Part shown: positions 10,169 through 20,344 of the stretch, piece by piece | How positions within the stretch are numbered: position 1 is the first letter of the stretch | Layout: every line of letters starts with the position of its first letter | DNA from: Neorhodopirellula lusitana | GTDB lineage: Bacteria > Planctomycetota > Planctomycetia > Pirellulales > Pirellulaceae | Reading direction: 5' to 3' | Length of the DNA: 64,000 bases | NCBI RefSeq assembly: GCF_900182915.1 | Contig: NZ_FXUG01000003.1 | Coordinates: forward strand, 1-64,000 | Notes under the pieces: generated by a model | Databases searched by the model: none | Told to the model about the DNA's origin: nothing | What the model saw: only the letters and a program-made list of their open reading frames with translations | Program-made: the position numbers and the translations under genes

Positions 10169-10366
10169 ATGAGCTCCATCTCTCCCGCCGTCCAAAACGT
10201 CTTGCAGGCTCGCCAAGATGCCGCGCAAATTCAAATTGACACTGCACTGATGGGCAAACAACTTGACGTACAACAACAAACCGGCGACGCCATCAATCAA
10301 TTGATCAGCGAAGTAGTCGACGTCCAAAAACAGCTAGCCAACGGCCACATCGACGTCCGGGTCTAA
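10169..10366 (+). CDS. small YjfB-like putative motility protein
   Basis: This 65-residue protein has no signal peptide or membrane segment. Its core (VQNVLQARQDAAQIQIDTAL, then GKQLDVQQQTGDAINQL) is an amphipathic helical pattern resembling the short YjfB family found in flagellated bacteria, whose role is unknown. The frame opens at a codon at 10148, but ATG at 10169 matches the family start. No flagellar gene is next to it. The call rests on pattern memory of a small family, so it is moderate; otherwise it is a hypothetical small protein. Confidence 0.6.
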   Translation: MSSISPAVQNVLQARQDAAQIQIDTALMGKQLDVQQQTGDAINQLISEVVDVQKQLANGHIDVRV

Positions 10367-10385
10367 GCATTCTGCTGCGACTCGG

Positions 10386-11381
10386 CTATTCGTAAAAGTT
10401 CGCCACGTCAATCTTCGAGGCATCTTTAAAATCCGTCTCGGCTAAGAACAACTGGCCCGCGGAAGGGCACTGGGCTCGGTCGGCCTCGCTCATGTTTTCG
10501 ACCGCCGTGGTGATCACCAACTGCACCTTGCCGCCCTGTGGCACCAACGCTGGGCACGTGTTTTGGGGCGAACCGGGCGTTCGCCAAACGCAGCGAAGCT
10601 CGCCAGTGGCCAAATCGTAGAGCCGCGTTTGACCAAACTCGCTCACCTCCGGCAGGAAGATCGAAACGATGATGCCATCACCATCCGGCGTCAAAATCGC
10701 ACCGTCGGGAACGCCGGGATCATCCGTCAAATCGACTAACACTTCGGCCGGACCTAACGTTCCTGCCTCGATATCCAGGTCGTACTGAACGATCAATCTT
10801 GTTGGTGAGTCAATGTCCACCAACTTCAAATTGCCGGCCGTGTCCGTACGAATCATCTTGCCATTGCTGCAAATTTGATCGTCTCGCAGACAGATCAATT
10901 GCTGGTCACTTTGGCGGTACAGATATAACCCCGCCTTCTTTTCTGCGAAGGCAAGGTCTTTCGTGCCGAAGATCAGATTACCTTCGTGAGCAACACCGTC
11001 GTTGATAATGGTATTGCTTACCGAGGCGTCCACGCCCTCACAAAACGGTGCCCATGAACCATCTCGGATATCAAAAATCCCCAATGCTCGCTCCACGCCG
11101 GCAACAAACCGCGTGGGCAAGCCGCTGTCGTCCTTGGAACTGCAAGCAAACGCGAACCCAGGACGCCCGGGCAGGTCGAACGACTGATTCTGCTGAGTGG
11201 CCAGGTCGAGCAAGTTAATCGAACCGTGGCGAGACTCACCTCCATGCTGGATTCCCACCCAAGACAGCCAGCCCTCTTTTTGAAGCGGAATCGGCCCCTC
11301 GGGAAGAAACCGAAGCGAATCGGTATTCGGGACATTTAACGGACAGGCATCACGCACAAGCGGTTTCGATGGAGCATTCAT
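10386..11381 (-). CDS. SMP-30/gluconolactonase-like beta-propeller protein
   Basis: The 331-residue protein resembles the SMP-30/gluconolactonase/LRE family, which are six-bladed calcium-dependent lactonases. Visible family features are IINDGVAHEGNLIFG, DQICSNGKMI and VPDGAILTPDGDG, which supply likely metal-binding Asn and Asp residues. Physiological substrates are sugar lactones or related esters, unspecified here. The frame continues upstream to 11468, but ATG at 11381 (MNAPSKP) gives a normal length. Its 3' end lies only 19 bp from the convergent small gene. It is divergent from the LysR gene, which could regulate it. Confidence 0.82.
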   Translation of the reverse strand: MNAPSKPLVRDACPLNVPNTDSLRFLPEGPIPLQKEGWLSWVGIQHGGESRHGSINLLDLATQQNQSFDLPGRPGFAFACSSKDDSGLPTRFVAGVERALGIFDIRDGSWAPFCEGVDASVSNTIINDGVAHEGNLIFGTKDLAFAEKKAGLYLYRQSDQQLICLRDDQICSNGKMIRTDTAGNLKLVDIDSPTRLIVQYDLDIEAGTLGPAEVLVDLTDDPGVPDGAILTPDGDGIIVSIFLPEVSEFGQTRLYDLATGELRCVWRTPGSPQNTCPALVPQGGKVQLVITTAVENMSEADRAQCPSAGQLFLAETDFKDASKIDVANFYE

Positions 11382-11721
11382 GCACGAAAACCTAACGCGA
11401 CCGGCCCGCTCCCTCAAGCCAACCACAATCGCTTTAACACACTCGCAAACAGCCCCCAGACGGACCACTCTGGAACGGCCAAGGAGAACCTAACCGCTAA
11501 AAATGTCGGTCCTCAAAACCACTTCCCAGTTCAAGAATGCCCATCAACTCAGCATTAGCCGATTCCTCAGCTTCGAAGCGCCAACATCTTGGTGACAATC
11601 GAGTATTGACCTTGGCAAGATAGGCAGCTACCCTCCTGCATTAGCGTCCCTTAGGATCCGACAACGCCCTATAAGGGCAGCTAATAAACATACCCGGCCC
11701 ACACAACCCATTGGTGAACGT
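11382..11721. other. 340-bp divergent regulatory region
   Basis: It separates the SMP-30-like gene (minus) from the LysR gene (plus) and must contain promoters for both. A plus-strand TTGACC at 11606-11611 has a TACCCT 17 bases downstream, a weak promoter candidate. A short palindromic GCCCTATAAGGGC lies further downstream, close to the LysR start. No specific operator can be asserted. Confidence 0.4.
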
Positions 11722-12693
11722 TTGCAGCTCCGCACTCTTGAATTTTTCTGTCATGTCGCTGATCAACGGAGCTTTTCAAAAGCTGCCGCCGCTGCTGGCG
11801 TGACGCAAAGTGCAGTGAGCCAGGCGATGGGACACCTCGAAGAAAGCCTGCAAACGACGCTCATTGATCGAGCGAAACGCCCCCTGAACCTCACGGAGGC
11901 CGGGCAAACTTATTTGCGTGGCGTTCGAGAAATCGTCCGGCAATACAAGGAATTGGAAGCTCAAGTCCAAAATCTTGGTCGCCAGCTATCGGGCTTGGTC
12001 ACCATTGGAGCGGTTTACTCGGTCGGGCTCAGCTACATGCCCGAAGCCACTGCGGCGTTCGAATCGGCTCAACCTGATGTTCGTGTTCGCACCGAATTCG
12101 GCTCTAGCCAGCGAGTCGTCGAGATGGTTCTCGACAACGAAGTTGACTTCGGCCTGGTTAGCTTCCCGCGAGCAACGAAGACCCTCGGTGCAATCCCGTG
12201 GCAAGCCGAACCCATGCGATTGGTATGCTCAGAAGACCACCCGCTGGCTGGCGAAACGGAAATTCCGGCATCACGGCTACAGGGAATTGAAATGGTTGGC
12301 TTCGAACGCGGGCTGGTGCTGCGACAAGCAATCGACCAGTGCTTAAAAGCCGCCGGCATTTCAGTCATCACGTCAATGGAATTCGACAACGCCGACTCGA
12401 TGGTCCGAGCCATTCAGGCTCACCGTGGGATTGGCATGGTGCCGGAAGCGGCCGTACGGCGAGAAACGGCCCACGGAACACTTCGTGTGGTTTCGTGCCG
12501 CGACCTTAAGCTGGTTCGCCCGCTCGGTATCATCTTCCGAAAAGGTGGTAAACTTAGCCGGGCCGCAACCGAGTTTGGGTCATTGCTGCTAGGCCGAGAA
12601 ATGGAAGTGGAACTCCGCACCAAGACAGAGGCGGCCAAAGTGGACCGCCAACGAAGCGAAACGCGAGATCGAGCCGTCTCGGTAGTCATCTAG
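11722..12693 (+). CDS. LysR-family transcriptional regulator
   Basis: This 323-residue DNA-binding regulator has a classic N-terminal winged helix-turn-helix (residues 1-65, with FSKAAAAAGVTQSAVSQAMGHLEESL). A linker helix and a periplasmic-binding-like effector domain follow to about residue 290. The start is a TTG at 11722, because no ATG is available at the correct position. The gene lies 105 bp upstream of gltB in the same direction. GltC, a known LysR activator of glutamate synthase in Bacillus, gives a precedent, so control of gltBD is a reasonable inference but not shown. The last ~30 residues are charged and variable. Confidence 0.93.
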   Translation: MQLRTLEFFCHVADQRSFSKAAAAAGVTQSAVSQAMGHLEESLQTTLIDRAKRPLNLTEAGQTYLRGVREIVRQYKELEAQVQNLGRQLSGLVTIGAVYSVGLSYMPEATAAFESAQPDVRVRTEFGSSQRVVEMVLDNEVDFGLVSFPRATKTLGAIPWQAEPMRLVCSEDHPLAGETEIPASRLQGIEMVGFERGLVLRQAIDQCLKAAGISVITSMEFDNADSMVRAIQAHRGIGMVPEAAVRRETAHGTLRVVSCRDLKLVRPLGIIFRKGGKLSRAATEFGSLLLGREMEVELRTKTEAAKVDRQRSETRDRAVSVVI

Positions 12694-12798
12694 CCGGCTC
12701 GCAAGAAACTTCGCTGAAACGAATACAAACCGTCGCTTCGATTGAACGACGTTAACTTTATAAAACAACGCTCACTCCTCTTACGATTAGCAACCACG

Positions 12799-15700
12799 AT
12801 GACTCAAAAACCACTCTATCACCTACCGCCGGCTCAAGGTCTTTACGATCCGACGATGGAAAAAGACGCGTGCGGTGTTGGTTTTGTCGCACACATCAAG
12901 GGCGATCCCAGTCATCAAATCGTGATCGATGCCGATACGATTTTGCAAAACATGGACCACCGTGGTGCCTGCGGTTGCGAACCGAATACAGGCGACGGCT
13001 CGGGAATCATGTGCGGCCTGCCTCACAAGTTCCTGCGCAAGGTTGCCAAGGCAGACTTGGGTGCCGATCTTCCCGAAGCAGGCAAGTTCGCCGCCGGTTT
13101 GATCTTCTTGCCGCCTGATGATGCGGAACGCAAAATCTGCAAAGACACCGTCGAACGCCTTATTCAAGAAACCGGCCAAACACTGATCGGCTGGCGTGAG
13201 GTCCCACAGGAAACCGATGCGGCTGACGTTGGCCCCACCGCCCGCAACAGCGAACCGGTCATCGAACAACTGTTCGTCGGTGCTGCCGAAGGACTCACCC
13301 AACCCGAATTCGAGCGTCAACTTTACCTCATTCGCAAGCAAGCCAGTCACGAACTGCGCGGCAGCGAAAAGCTAGAGCAAGCACTCGTGTTCTACGTTTG
13401 CTCGCTATCGACCAGCGTCATCATCTACAAGGGAATGCTGACGCCGGCCCAAGTGATGCCCTACTACCCGGATCTTCGTGACGAAGATTTCGAGACTCAC
13501 TTGGCGATGGTCCATAGTCGCTTCTCGACCAACACGTTCCCAAGCTGGGACCGCGCTCAACCCCTTCGGTTCATGAGTCACAACGGTGAGATCAACACGC
13601 TTCGCGGAAACCGAAACTGGATGCGTGCTCGGGAAGGCATGGCTGAAAGCGAGATCTATGGCGAAGAACTGAAAAAGCTGTTCCCAGTCATCGAACCGCA
13701 CCTCAGCGATTCGGGAACCTTCGACAATGTGCTCGAGTTCCTGCTGATGAACGGTCGCACATTGCAAGAAGCCATTATGATGATGGTGCCTGAAGCTTGG
13801 CAGAAGCACCAAACGATGCCAGAAGACAAGCGGGCATTCTATGAGTATTTCAGCTGCATGATGGAACCATGGGATGGCCCCGCATCCATCGCGTTCACCG
13901 ACGGTAAATACATCGGTGCGACGCTCGACCGAAACGGCCTGCGTCCTAGCCGCTACTACATCACACACGACGATCGCGTCATCATGGCCAGCGAAGTCGG
14001 CGTGTTGCCAGTGGACCCCGCGATCGTTCGCGAGAAAGGTCGCTTGCAACCCGGCAAGATGTTCCTGATCGACTTTGCAGCCGGCCGTTTGATTCCTGAC
14101 GAGGAACTCAAGAGCGAGTTTGCTCGTCGCAAACCATACGGCGAGTGGCTAAAGAACCAACGGATCCGTTTGTCTGACCTGCATCCGGAAATGGAAGGGC
14201 ATGGCTTTGACGGTGAAACGCTTTTGAACCGCATGCAAGCGTTCGGCTACACCGCTGAAACGATGAACTTCATGCTGCGTCCGCTGGTCGAACAACTACG
14301 CGATCCAGTCGGCTCGATGGGCAACGACTCTTCGTTGGCATGCTTGTCCGATAAACCGCGGATGATCTACGACTACTTCAAGCAGCTTTTTGCACAAGTG
14401 ACCAACCCCGCGATCGACTCGATTCGCGAAGAAGTCATTATGTCGCTGGAGTGCTACATCGGCCCCGAACAAAACCTGCTCGCCGCAACCGAGCAACACT
14501 GCCATCGCCTCTTGGTCGATCATCCGATTTTGACTAACGAGGAAATTGCCACTCTCAAGCATATCCATCATGAAGGCTGGGAAAGCCGAGTGATCGACAT
14601 CACATTCGATCGCAACGAAGGCAAAGCAGGGATCCAAAACACTCTCGATCGGATCTGTGCCGAAGCCGAAGAAGCCTGCGATGCTGGCCTGGAATTGGTC
14701 GTCCTCTCGGATCGTAAAATTTCACATGATCGTGTTCCGGTCAGCATATTGCTTGCCACCGGAGCGGTTCACCATCACCTGATTTCCAAAGCGAAGCGAA
14801 CTCGCGTTGGTTTGGCTGTGGAAACTGGCGAAGCTCGCGAGGTCCACCATCACTGCCTTTTGATTGGCTACGGTGCCGACGCCATCAATCCATACCTAGC
14901 CTTCGAGGCGCTGTGGCAAGCACATCGCGACGGGCTAATGAACCCCGCACTGGACGACGAAAAGATCGTCGCCGCTTACCGGAAGGGTGTTGCCAAGGGC
15001 ATGCTCAAGGTGATGGCCAAGATGGGCATCAGCACGCTGCAAAGCTACAAAGGTGCACAGATTTTCGAGGCACTGGGCCTGCAAGACGAAATCATCGATC
15101 GCTGTTTCGTTGGTACCGCAAGCCGCATCCAAGGTGTCTCCTTTGACATCATCGCTGAAGAAACATTGCGTCGCCATCGTTTGGGCTTCCCTGAACGCAA
15201 GGACAACAAGCTGCCTGCGCTGCCTAACCTTGGCGAGTTCCACTGGCGTGCCGAAGGTGAAAAGCACGCCTGGAGCCCACAAGCAATTTCAAACCTGCAA
15301 GTCGCCGCTCGCAATAACAACGAAGACGCTTATTGGAAGTTCGCGCACACCATCAACGAAGACAACCGCAACCGCTGCACGCTGCGTGGCTTGCTCGACT
15401 TCAAAGAAGATGTTGCTGGACCATCGATCCCACTGGACCAAGTCCAGAGTGCCCAGGACATCGTCAAACGGTTCTGCACCGGTGCGATGAGCTTAGGCAG
15501 CATCAGTGCCGAGTCTCACGAAACGCTAGCCATTGCCATGAACCGCCTGGGCGGCAAGAGCAACACCGGCGAGGGTGGTGAGGATCCAGTGCGTTTCCTT
15601 CCCATGGAAAATGGTGACTCAAAGCGATCCGCGATCAAGCAAATTGCATCCGGTCGATTCGGCGTCACAATCGAATATTTGTCTAATGCTGACGAACTGC

Positions 15701-17376
15701 AAATCAAGGTTTCGCAAGGTGCGAAACCTGGTGAAGGCGGCGAGTTGCCCGGCAAGAAAGTCGACAACTACATCGCGGGCATCCGCTACAGCACGCCAGG
15801 TGTCGGACTGATCAGCCCTCCACCTCACCACGACATTTACTCGATCGAGGATTTGGCACAACTCATCCACGACCTCAAGAACAGCAATCCGTCAGCACGA
15901 GTCAGCGTGAAGCTGGTCAGTGAAGTTGGGGTTGGCGTGATTGCGTCGGGCGTTGCCAAGGCCCACGCCGATCACATCCTGATCGCCGGAGACACTGGTG
16001 GAACAGGTGCTTCGCCGCTAACCAGCATCAAGCACGCTGGCTTGCCATGGGAACTGGGCATTGCTGAAACGCATCAAGTCCTTGTCCTCAACGACCTTCG
16101 CAGCCGTGTCATCCTTCAAACCGATGGTGGCTTGAAGACCGGACGTGACGTTGTGATCGCCGCGTTGCTAGGTGCCGAAGAGTTCGGTTTCGCGACCGCA
16201 CCGTTGATCACCCTCGGCTGCATCATGATGCGGAAGTGTCACTTGAACACTTGCCCTGTCGGAATCGCGACCCAAGATCCTGACCTGCGTAAGAAGTTTA
16301 CCGGAAAACCTGAACACGTCGTCAACTACCTGTTCATGGTTGCCGAAGATGCTCGCCGCTTGATGGCGAAACTGGGCTTCCGAACGATCGACGAAATGGT
16401 CGGCCGCAGCGATGTCTTGCACACCGAAGAGGCCATCAAGCACTGGAAGAGCGACGGACTGGACCTGACTCCAATTCTGCGTCCCGCTACTAAGATGCAC
16501 GAAAACGTCGGCGTCATTTGCTCGCGTGCTCAAGACCACGGCCTGGAAAAGTCACTCGACATGACCAAGATCCTTGGCGAAGCTCGCAATGCGATCGACA
16601 CCGGCGAACCCGTCCGCATTAAGTCGCCGATCATCAACATCAACCGTACCGTTGGTACGATCCTGTCTCATGAGATCGCGAAGGTGCATGGCCAAAAGGG
16701 CTTGCCTGACGACACGATCCACATCGACTTGACCGGTTCGGCCGGACAAAGCCTCGGTGCCTTCCTGGCACACGGCGTGACAATCGAACTGGAAGGTGAT
16801 GCCAATGACTACGTCGGCAAGGGCCTCTCGGGCGGACGCATCAAAGTCTACCCACCACGCGAAAAGACCTTCGTCGCCGCTGACAACATCATCGTTGGAA
16901 ACGTTTGTCTGTATGGAGCCACCAGCGGGGAAGCCTTCCTGAGCGGTCGTGCGGCCGAGCGATTCTGCGTTCGAAACAGTGGTGCCCATACCGTCGTCGA
17001 AGGTGTCGGCGACCACGGTTGCGAATACATGACGGGAGGACGCGTGATCGTCCTCGGGAAAACGGGCCGCAACTTTGCCGCCGGGATGTCTGGCGGGATC
17101 GCTTACATCTGGGACCGTGATGGCGACTTTAACCTCAACTGCAACCTCGCTACCGTCGAACTTGAATCAATCGAGTCCGGCGAAGAAGAAGCTGCGGTCA
17201 AGGCGTTGATCCAAAAGCATCTCGACTACACGTCAAGCGAAGTCGCTAAACTCGCACTGTCGGACTGGAAGACATTCCTCAGCCAGTGCGTGAAGGTGAT
17301 GCCGACCGACTACAAACGCGTTCTCCAGGAAATCGAAGCGGCCAAAGAAGGCCAAACTGCTGCGGCCAACGCCTAA
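12799..17376 (+). CDS. gltB: glutamate synthase (NADPH), large subunit
   Basis: This 1525-residue subunit transfers the amide of glutamine to 2-oxoglutarate. The N-terminal amidotransferase nucleophile is C25, exposed after removal of a 24-residue propeptide (MEKDACGVGFVAH). The central and FMN-binding synthase domains follow, then the 3Fe-4S cysteines C1141, C1147 and C1152 in GCIMMRKCHLNTC, and a C-terminal GXGXG beta-helix domain. Length is normal. The frame opens at a TTG at 12742, but ATG at 12799 is preferred. It forms an operon with gltD 119 bp downstream. A TATAAA about 40 bp upstream of the ATG could be a -10 element, without a matching -35. Confidence 0.98.
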   Translation: MTQKPLYHLPPAQGLYDPTMEKDACGVGFVAHIKGDPSHQIVIDADTILQNMDHRGACGCEPNTGDGSGIMCGLPHKFLRKVAKADLGADLPEAGKFAAGLIFLPPDDAERKICKDTVERLIQETGQTLIGWREVPQETDAADVGPTARNSEPVIEQLFVGAAEGLTQPEFERQLYLIRKQASHELRGSEKLEQALVFYVCSLSTSVIIYKGMLTPAQVMPYYPDLRDEDFETHLAMVHSRFSTNTFPSWDRAQPLRFMSHNGEINTLRGNRNWMRAREGMAESEIYGEELKKLFPVIEPHLSDSGTFDNVLEFLLMNGRTLQEAIMMMVPEAWQKHQTMPEDKRAFYEYFSCMMEPWDGPASIAFTDGKYIGATLDRNGLRPSRYYITHDDRVIMASEVGVLPVDPAIVREKGRLQPGKMFLIDFAAGRLIPDEELKSEFARRKPYGEWLKNQRIRLSDLHPEMEGHGFDGETLLNRMQAFGYTAETMNFMLRPLVEQLRDPVGSMGNDSSLACLSDKPRMIYDYFKQLFAQVTNPAIDSIREEVIMSLECYIGPEQNLLAATEQHCHRLLVDHPILTNEEIATLKHIHHEGWESRVIDITFDRNEGKAGIQNTLDRICAEAEEACDAGLELVVLSDRKISHDRVPVSILLATGAVHHHLISKAKRTRVGLAVETGEAREVHHHCLLIGYGADAINPYLAFEALWQAHRDGLMNPALDDEKIVAAYRKGVAKGMLKVMAKMGISTLQSYKGAQIFEALGLQDEIIDRCFVGTASRIQGVSFDIIAEETLRRHRLGFPERKDNKLPALPNLGEFHWRAEGEKHAWSPQAISNLQVAARNNNEDAYWKFAHTINEDNRNRCTLRGLLDFKEDVAGPSIPLDQVQSAQDIVKRFCTGAMSLGSISAESHETLAIAMNRLGGKSNTGEGGEDPVRFLPMENGDSKRSAIKQIASGRFGVTIEYLSNADELQIKVSQGAKPGEGGELPGKKVDNYIAGIRYSTPGVGLISPPPHHDIYSIEDLAQLIHDLKNSNPSARVSVKLVSEVGVGVIASGVAKAHADHILIAGDTGGTGASPLTSIKHAGLPWELGIAETHQVLVLNDLRSRVILQTDGGLKTGRDVVIAALLGAEEFGFATAPLITLGCIMMRKCHLNTCPVGIATQDPDLRKKFTGKPEHVVNYLFMVAEDARRLMAKLGFRTIDEMVGRSDVLHTEEAIKHWKSDGLDLTPILRPATKMHENVGVICSRAQDHGLEKSLDMTKILGEARNAIDTGEPVRIKSPIININRTVGTILSHEIAKVHGQKGLPDDTIHIDLTGSAGQSLGAFLAHGVTIELEGDANDYVGKGLSGGRIKVYPPREKTFVAADNIIVGNVCLYGATSGEAFLSGRAAERFCVRNSGAHTVVEGVGDHGCEYMTGGRVIVLGKTGRNFAAGMSGGIAYIWDRDGDFNLNCNLATVELESIESGEEEAAVKALIQKHLDYTSSEVAKLALSDWKTFLSQCVKVMPTDYKRVLQEIEAAKEGQTAAANA

Positions 17377-17400
17377 GCACAAGTCGCCTGCCTGAAATTT

Positions 17401-17424
17401 AGCGGGCTCTCTCCAGAGCCCGCT
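17401..17424. other. perfect 10-bp hairpin between gltB and gltD
   Basis: AGCGGGCTCT pairs exactly with AGAGCCCGCT across a CTCC loop. It starts 24 bp after the gltB stop. The bases that follow (CTTGATCC) are not a T-run, so complete termination is unlikely. It may stabilise the gltB transcript or reduce transcription into gltD. Confidence 0.8.
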
Positions 17425-17495
17425 CTTGATCCACAACACACTCGAGGGCGATCAAACCCTCGCCCTCCCAACCGCTCAACTTCGAAGGAAAACTA

Positions 17496-18998
17496 ATGGG
17501 AAAGCCCACCGGATTTAAAGAGTTCGATCGCGAAAAAGTGCCATGGCGTTTACCAGTCGTTCGCATCAACGACTACGACGAAATCTACACCGAACACAAG
17601 ACTGAGCAACTCAAGACTCAGGGCGCTCGGTGCATGGATTGCGGCGTCCCGTTTTGCCAATCCGCAAGCGGTTGCCCGATTGATAATTTGATCCCCGAGT
17701 GGAATGACCTGGTCTACAACAATCGCTGGAAGGAAGCGATCGAGCGGTTGCACAAGACCAACAACTTCCCTGAGTTCACCGGCCGCGTATGCCCAGCGCC
17801 ATGCGAGGGCTCTTGCGTGTTGGGAATCACGAACCCGCCTGTCACGATCAAGAACATCGAAAATGCGATCGTCGACCGAGCATGGGAAGAAGGCTGGATT
17901 ACCCCAGAACCTCCGGAAGACCGAACCGGCAAGAAGATTGCGATCGTCGGCAGCGGCCCCGCTGGATTAGCGGCTGCCGATCAGCTTAACAAAGCTGGCC
18001 ACTTGGTCACGGTCTTTGAACGTGCTGACCGAATCGGCGGATTGCTGCAATACGGCATCCCCAACATGAAACTTTCCAAGAAGGCGATCCAACGCCGGTT
18101 GGACAAGATGACTGCGGAAGGCGTCACCTTCAAAACCGGTGTCAACGTCGGCAAAGATATCACGCCGGCTGAGCTTCGCGAGAAGTTCGACGCGGTCTTG
18201 CTGGCTTGCGGTGCAACGAAGCCTCGCGACCTTCCCATCTCGGGTCGTGAAGCCAAGGGTGTCCACTTCGCGATGGACTTCTTGACCGCCAACACGCAAA
18301 AGAGCGTTCACGGTGATAACCTGACCGACACTTTTATCAGCGCCGAAGGCAAAGATGTCATCGTGATCGGTGGTGGTGACACCGGCACCGACTGCATCGG
18401 CACCAGCATTCGTCACGGGTGCCGGTCGCTGGTCAACTTTGAATTGCTACCGCAACCACCGGTTGATCGCGCCCCCGATAATCCATGGCCTGAATGGCCC
18501 CGCGTCTTCCGCGTCGACTACGGTCACGAAGAAGCAGAAGCCAAGTTCGGCAAAGACCCTCGTGAGTACCAGATCCTCAGCAAGGAATTCCTGGTCGATG
18601 ACGATGGCAAGCTGAAAGGCATCAAGACTGTCAATGTCGAGTGGACCAAGAAGGATGACGGCGGCTGGCAAATGTCAGAAGTCGAAGGCAGCGAGAAGGA
18701 CTGGCCAGCCCAGTTGATCTTACTTGCCATGGGCTTCCTCGGACCTGAGCAATACGTTGCCGAGTCACTTGAACTGGAAACCGACGGCCGAAGTAACTTC
18801 CAAGCCGAGCACGGAAAGTTCACCACCAACGTCGAAGGCGTTTTCGCCGCCGGTGACTGCCGTCGCGGACAAAGTCTCGTCGTTTGGGCGATCAACGAAG
18901 GTCGCGGTGCAGCACGAGCAATTGACATCTTCCTAGAAGGTTCAAGCTGTTTGCCGGCTCCCGGTCAAACGATGGGCACGGCGCTCGCCGGAGCTTAA
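17496..18998 (+). CDS. gltD: glutamate synthase, small subunit
   Basis: The 500-residue FAD/iron-sulfur subunit oxidises NADPH and passes electrons to GltB. N-terminal cluster-binding cysteines C46, C49, C54 and C60 ([11 protein letters not shown] to GCP) are followed by a second group (CPAPCEGSC). Two dinucleotide-binding motifs are seen, [17 protein letters not shown] near residue 148 and [13 protein letters not shown] near residue 288. Length is typical. An AAGGA ribosome-binding site at 17485-17489 supports ATG at 17496. The gene ends at a strong terminator. Confidence 0.97.
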   Translation: MGKPTGFKEFDREKVPWRLPVVRINDYDEIYTEHKTEQLKTQGARCMDCGVPFCQSASGCPIDNLIPEWNDLVYNNRWKEAIERLHKTNNFPEFTGRVCPAPCEGSCVLGITNPPVTIKNIENAIVDRAWEEGWITPEPPEDRTGKKIAIVGSGPAGLAAADQLNKAGHLVTVFERADRIGGLLQYGIPNMKLSKKAIQRRLDKMTAEGVTFKTGVNVGKDITPAELREKFDAVLLACGATKPRDLPISGREAKGVHFAMDFLTANTQKSVHGDNLTDTFISAEGKDVIVIGGGDTGTDCIGTSIRHGCRSLVNFELLPQPPVDRAPDNPWPEWPRVFRVDYGHEEAEAKFGKDPREYQILSKEFLVDDDGKLKGIKTVNVEWTKKDDGGWQMSEVEGSEKDWPAQLILLAMGFLGPEQYVAESLELETDGRSNFQAEHGKFTTNVEGVFAAGDCRRGQSLVVWAINEGRGAARAIDIFLEGSSCLPAPGQTMGTALAGA

Positions 18999-19010
18999 CC
19001 CTCGGTCACA

Positions 19011-19049
19011 AGCAGCAGGCACGTGCAACTCGTGCCTGCTGCTTTTTTT
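19011..19049 (+). terminator. rho-independent terminator after gltD
   Basis: A perfect 13-bp stem (AGCAGCAGGCACG with CGTGCCTGCTGCT) around a 7-base loop is followed by six further T. It begins 13 bp past the gltD stop. Confidence 0.95.
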
Positions 19050-19177
19050 GTGCACACACTTAACCCAGACCTCGCCATCGAATCCCACCCCGCAACCCAA
19101 ATTCAATTCCGATTTGGTTTTCTGCGACATTGGGAACATAGCGCTGCCACTCATCATCGACCTCTGAAAAACTTACG

Positions 19178-20245
19178 ATGAACTTCGACCACCAAGCCTT
19201 ACTGAGTGGTCAAAAAAAGGGCCCGGTGGCAACATCCGCTCGCCTCGGACTTCATTTCGCGAGCTGGCTCTATGGGGGTGCCGCGAGATTCCGGCGATAT
19301 CAGTACGATCATCACCGCAAACCGATTCACCAAGCAGGCGTCCCGGTAATCAGCGTTGGCAATCTAACGACTGGCGGTACGGGAAAAACTCCCATCGTTT
19401 GTGATCTCTGCTCGCAACTTCGACAATTGGGTGCTCAAGTCGCCATCGTCAGTCGCGGCTATGGAGCGGGCGAATCCGGGGTCAACGACGAGGCAATGGA
19501 ACTGGCGGCTCGACTGCCGGATGTCCCACATGTCCAACATCCAGACCGCGTTGAAGCCGCTCGCATCGCAGTCGAAGAACTGGAAGCCGAAGTACTCGTG
19601 ATGGACGATGGTTTCCAGCACCGACGTCTTCACCGTGACTTAGACATCGTCGTCATCGACGCCACTTGCCCGTTCGGTTTCGGCTACCAACTCCCCCGAG
19701 GGTATTTGCGTGAACCGATCAGCAGCCTCCGCCGTGCCGACCTGATTGTCGTCTCTCGGTCCGATCAAGTCCAACCAACCCAGCGCCAGCACTTGAAAGA
19801 AGCGTTGCATATACACGCTCCTAACATTCCCGTTATCAACACCGTACACCGGCCAAGTTCGGTCCAATACGCACAAGCACCCGCCGAACCCATCAGCAGT
19901 CTTTCACAGCGAAAGATCGCTCTCATATCCGCCATCGGAAATCCGGATGCTTTTGAGCGATCGGTGCAAGATTGCAATGGCCAATTGATCGCCCACCGTA
20001 AGCTTCCCGATCACGATGCCTTCGATCGCGAGACGAGACAAGAACTTCGCACTTGGGTGGATTCACTGAAGCAATCCACCTCGGTGGATCTATTGCTATG
20101 CACTCACAAAGACGCTGTCAAACTTGCGACCGATCAAATTGCCGGTGTGCCGCTCGGTTTTCTTCAAATCGAACTTGCCTACGAAGACACCGCTTCCGGT
20201 GAAACCATTCTCGCAATGCTACAGACGACACTTTCGGCCAACTGA
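19178..20245 (+). CDS. lpxK: tetraacyldisaccharide 4'-kinase
   Basis: The 355-residue kinase phosphorylates the lipid A disaccharide precursor at the 4' position on the inner membrane. The P-loop is [11 protein letters not shown] at 61-71, and the MDDGFQH motif and a KDAVKL segment are present as expected. A short hydrophobic N-terminal region ([13 protein letters not shown]) fits the membrane-associated helix. Its presence means this organism makes lipid A, in line with the outer-membrane genes elsewhere in the window. It is a single gene following the gltD terminator and convergent with the aldehyde dehydrogenase gene. Confidence 0.96.
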   Translation: MNFDHQALLSGQKKGPVATSARLGLHFASWLYGGAARFRRYQYDHHRKPIHQAGVPVISVGNLTTGGTGKTPIVCDLCSQLRQLGAQVAIVSRGYGAGESGVNDEAMELAARLPDVPHVQHPDRVEAARIAVEELEAEVLVMDDGFQHRRLHRDLDIVVIDATCPFGFGYQLPRGYLREPISSLRRADLIVVSRSDQVQPTQRQHLKEALHIHAPNIPVINTVHRPSSVQYAQAPAEPISSLSQRKIALISAIGNPDAFERSVQDCNGQLIAHRKLPDHDAFDRETRQELRTWVDSLKQSTSVDLLLCTHKDAVKLATDQIAGVPLGFLQIELAYEDTASGETILAMLQTTLSAN

Positions 20246-20298
20246 CTTGCACACGACTGGGCGTGCAACAGGCAATAGCACTGGCGTTCGCAGTAATG

Positions 20299-20327
20299 TG
20301 ACGGGGAACTAGTAAAGCATCCCGTCA
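20299..20327. other. inverted repeat between convergent genes
   Basis: TGACGGG (20299-20305) and CCCGTCA (20321-20327) form a 7-bp stem with a 15-base loop in the 99-bp convergent spacer between lpxK and the aldehyde dehydrogenase gene. Without a T-run it is only a weak bidirectional terminator candidate. Confidence 0.4.
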
Positions 20328-20344
20328 GCCACTTACGCCAAAGC

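Noticed and set aside
13405..14049. 214-residue antisense frame inside gltB
   Set aside because: It is a shadow of the strongly conserved gltB coding sequence on the opposite strand.
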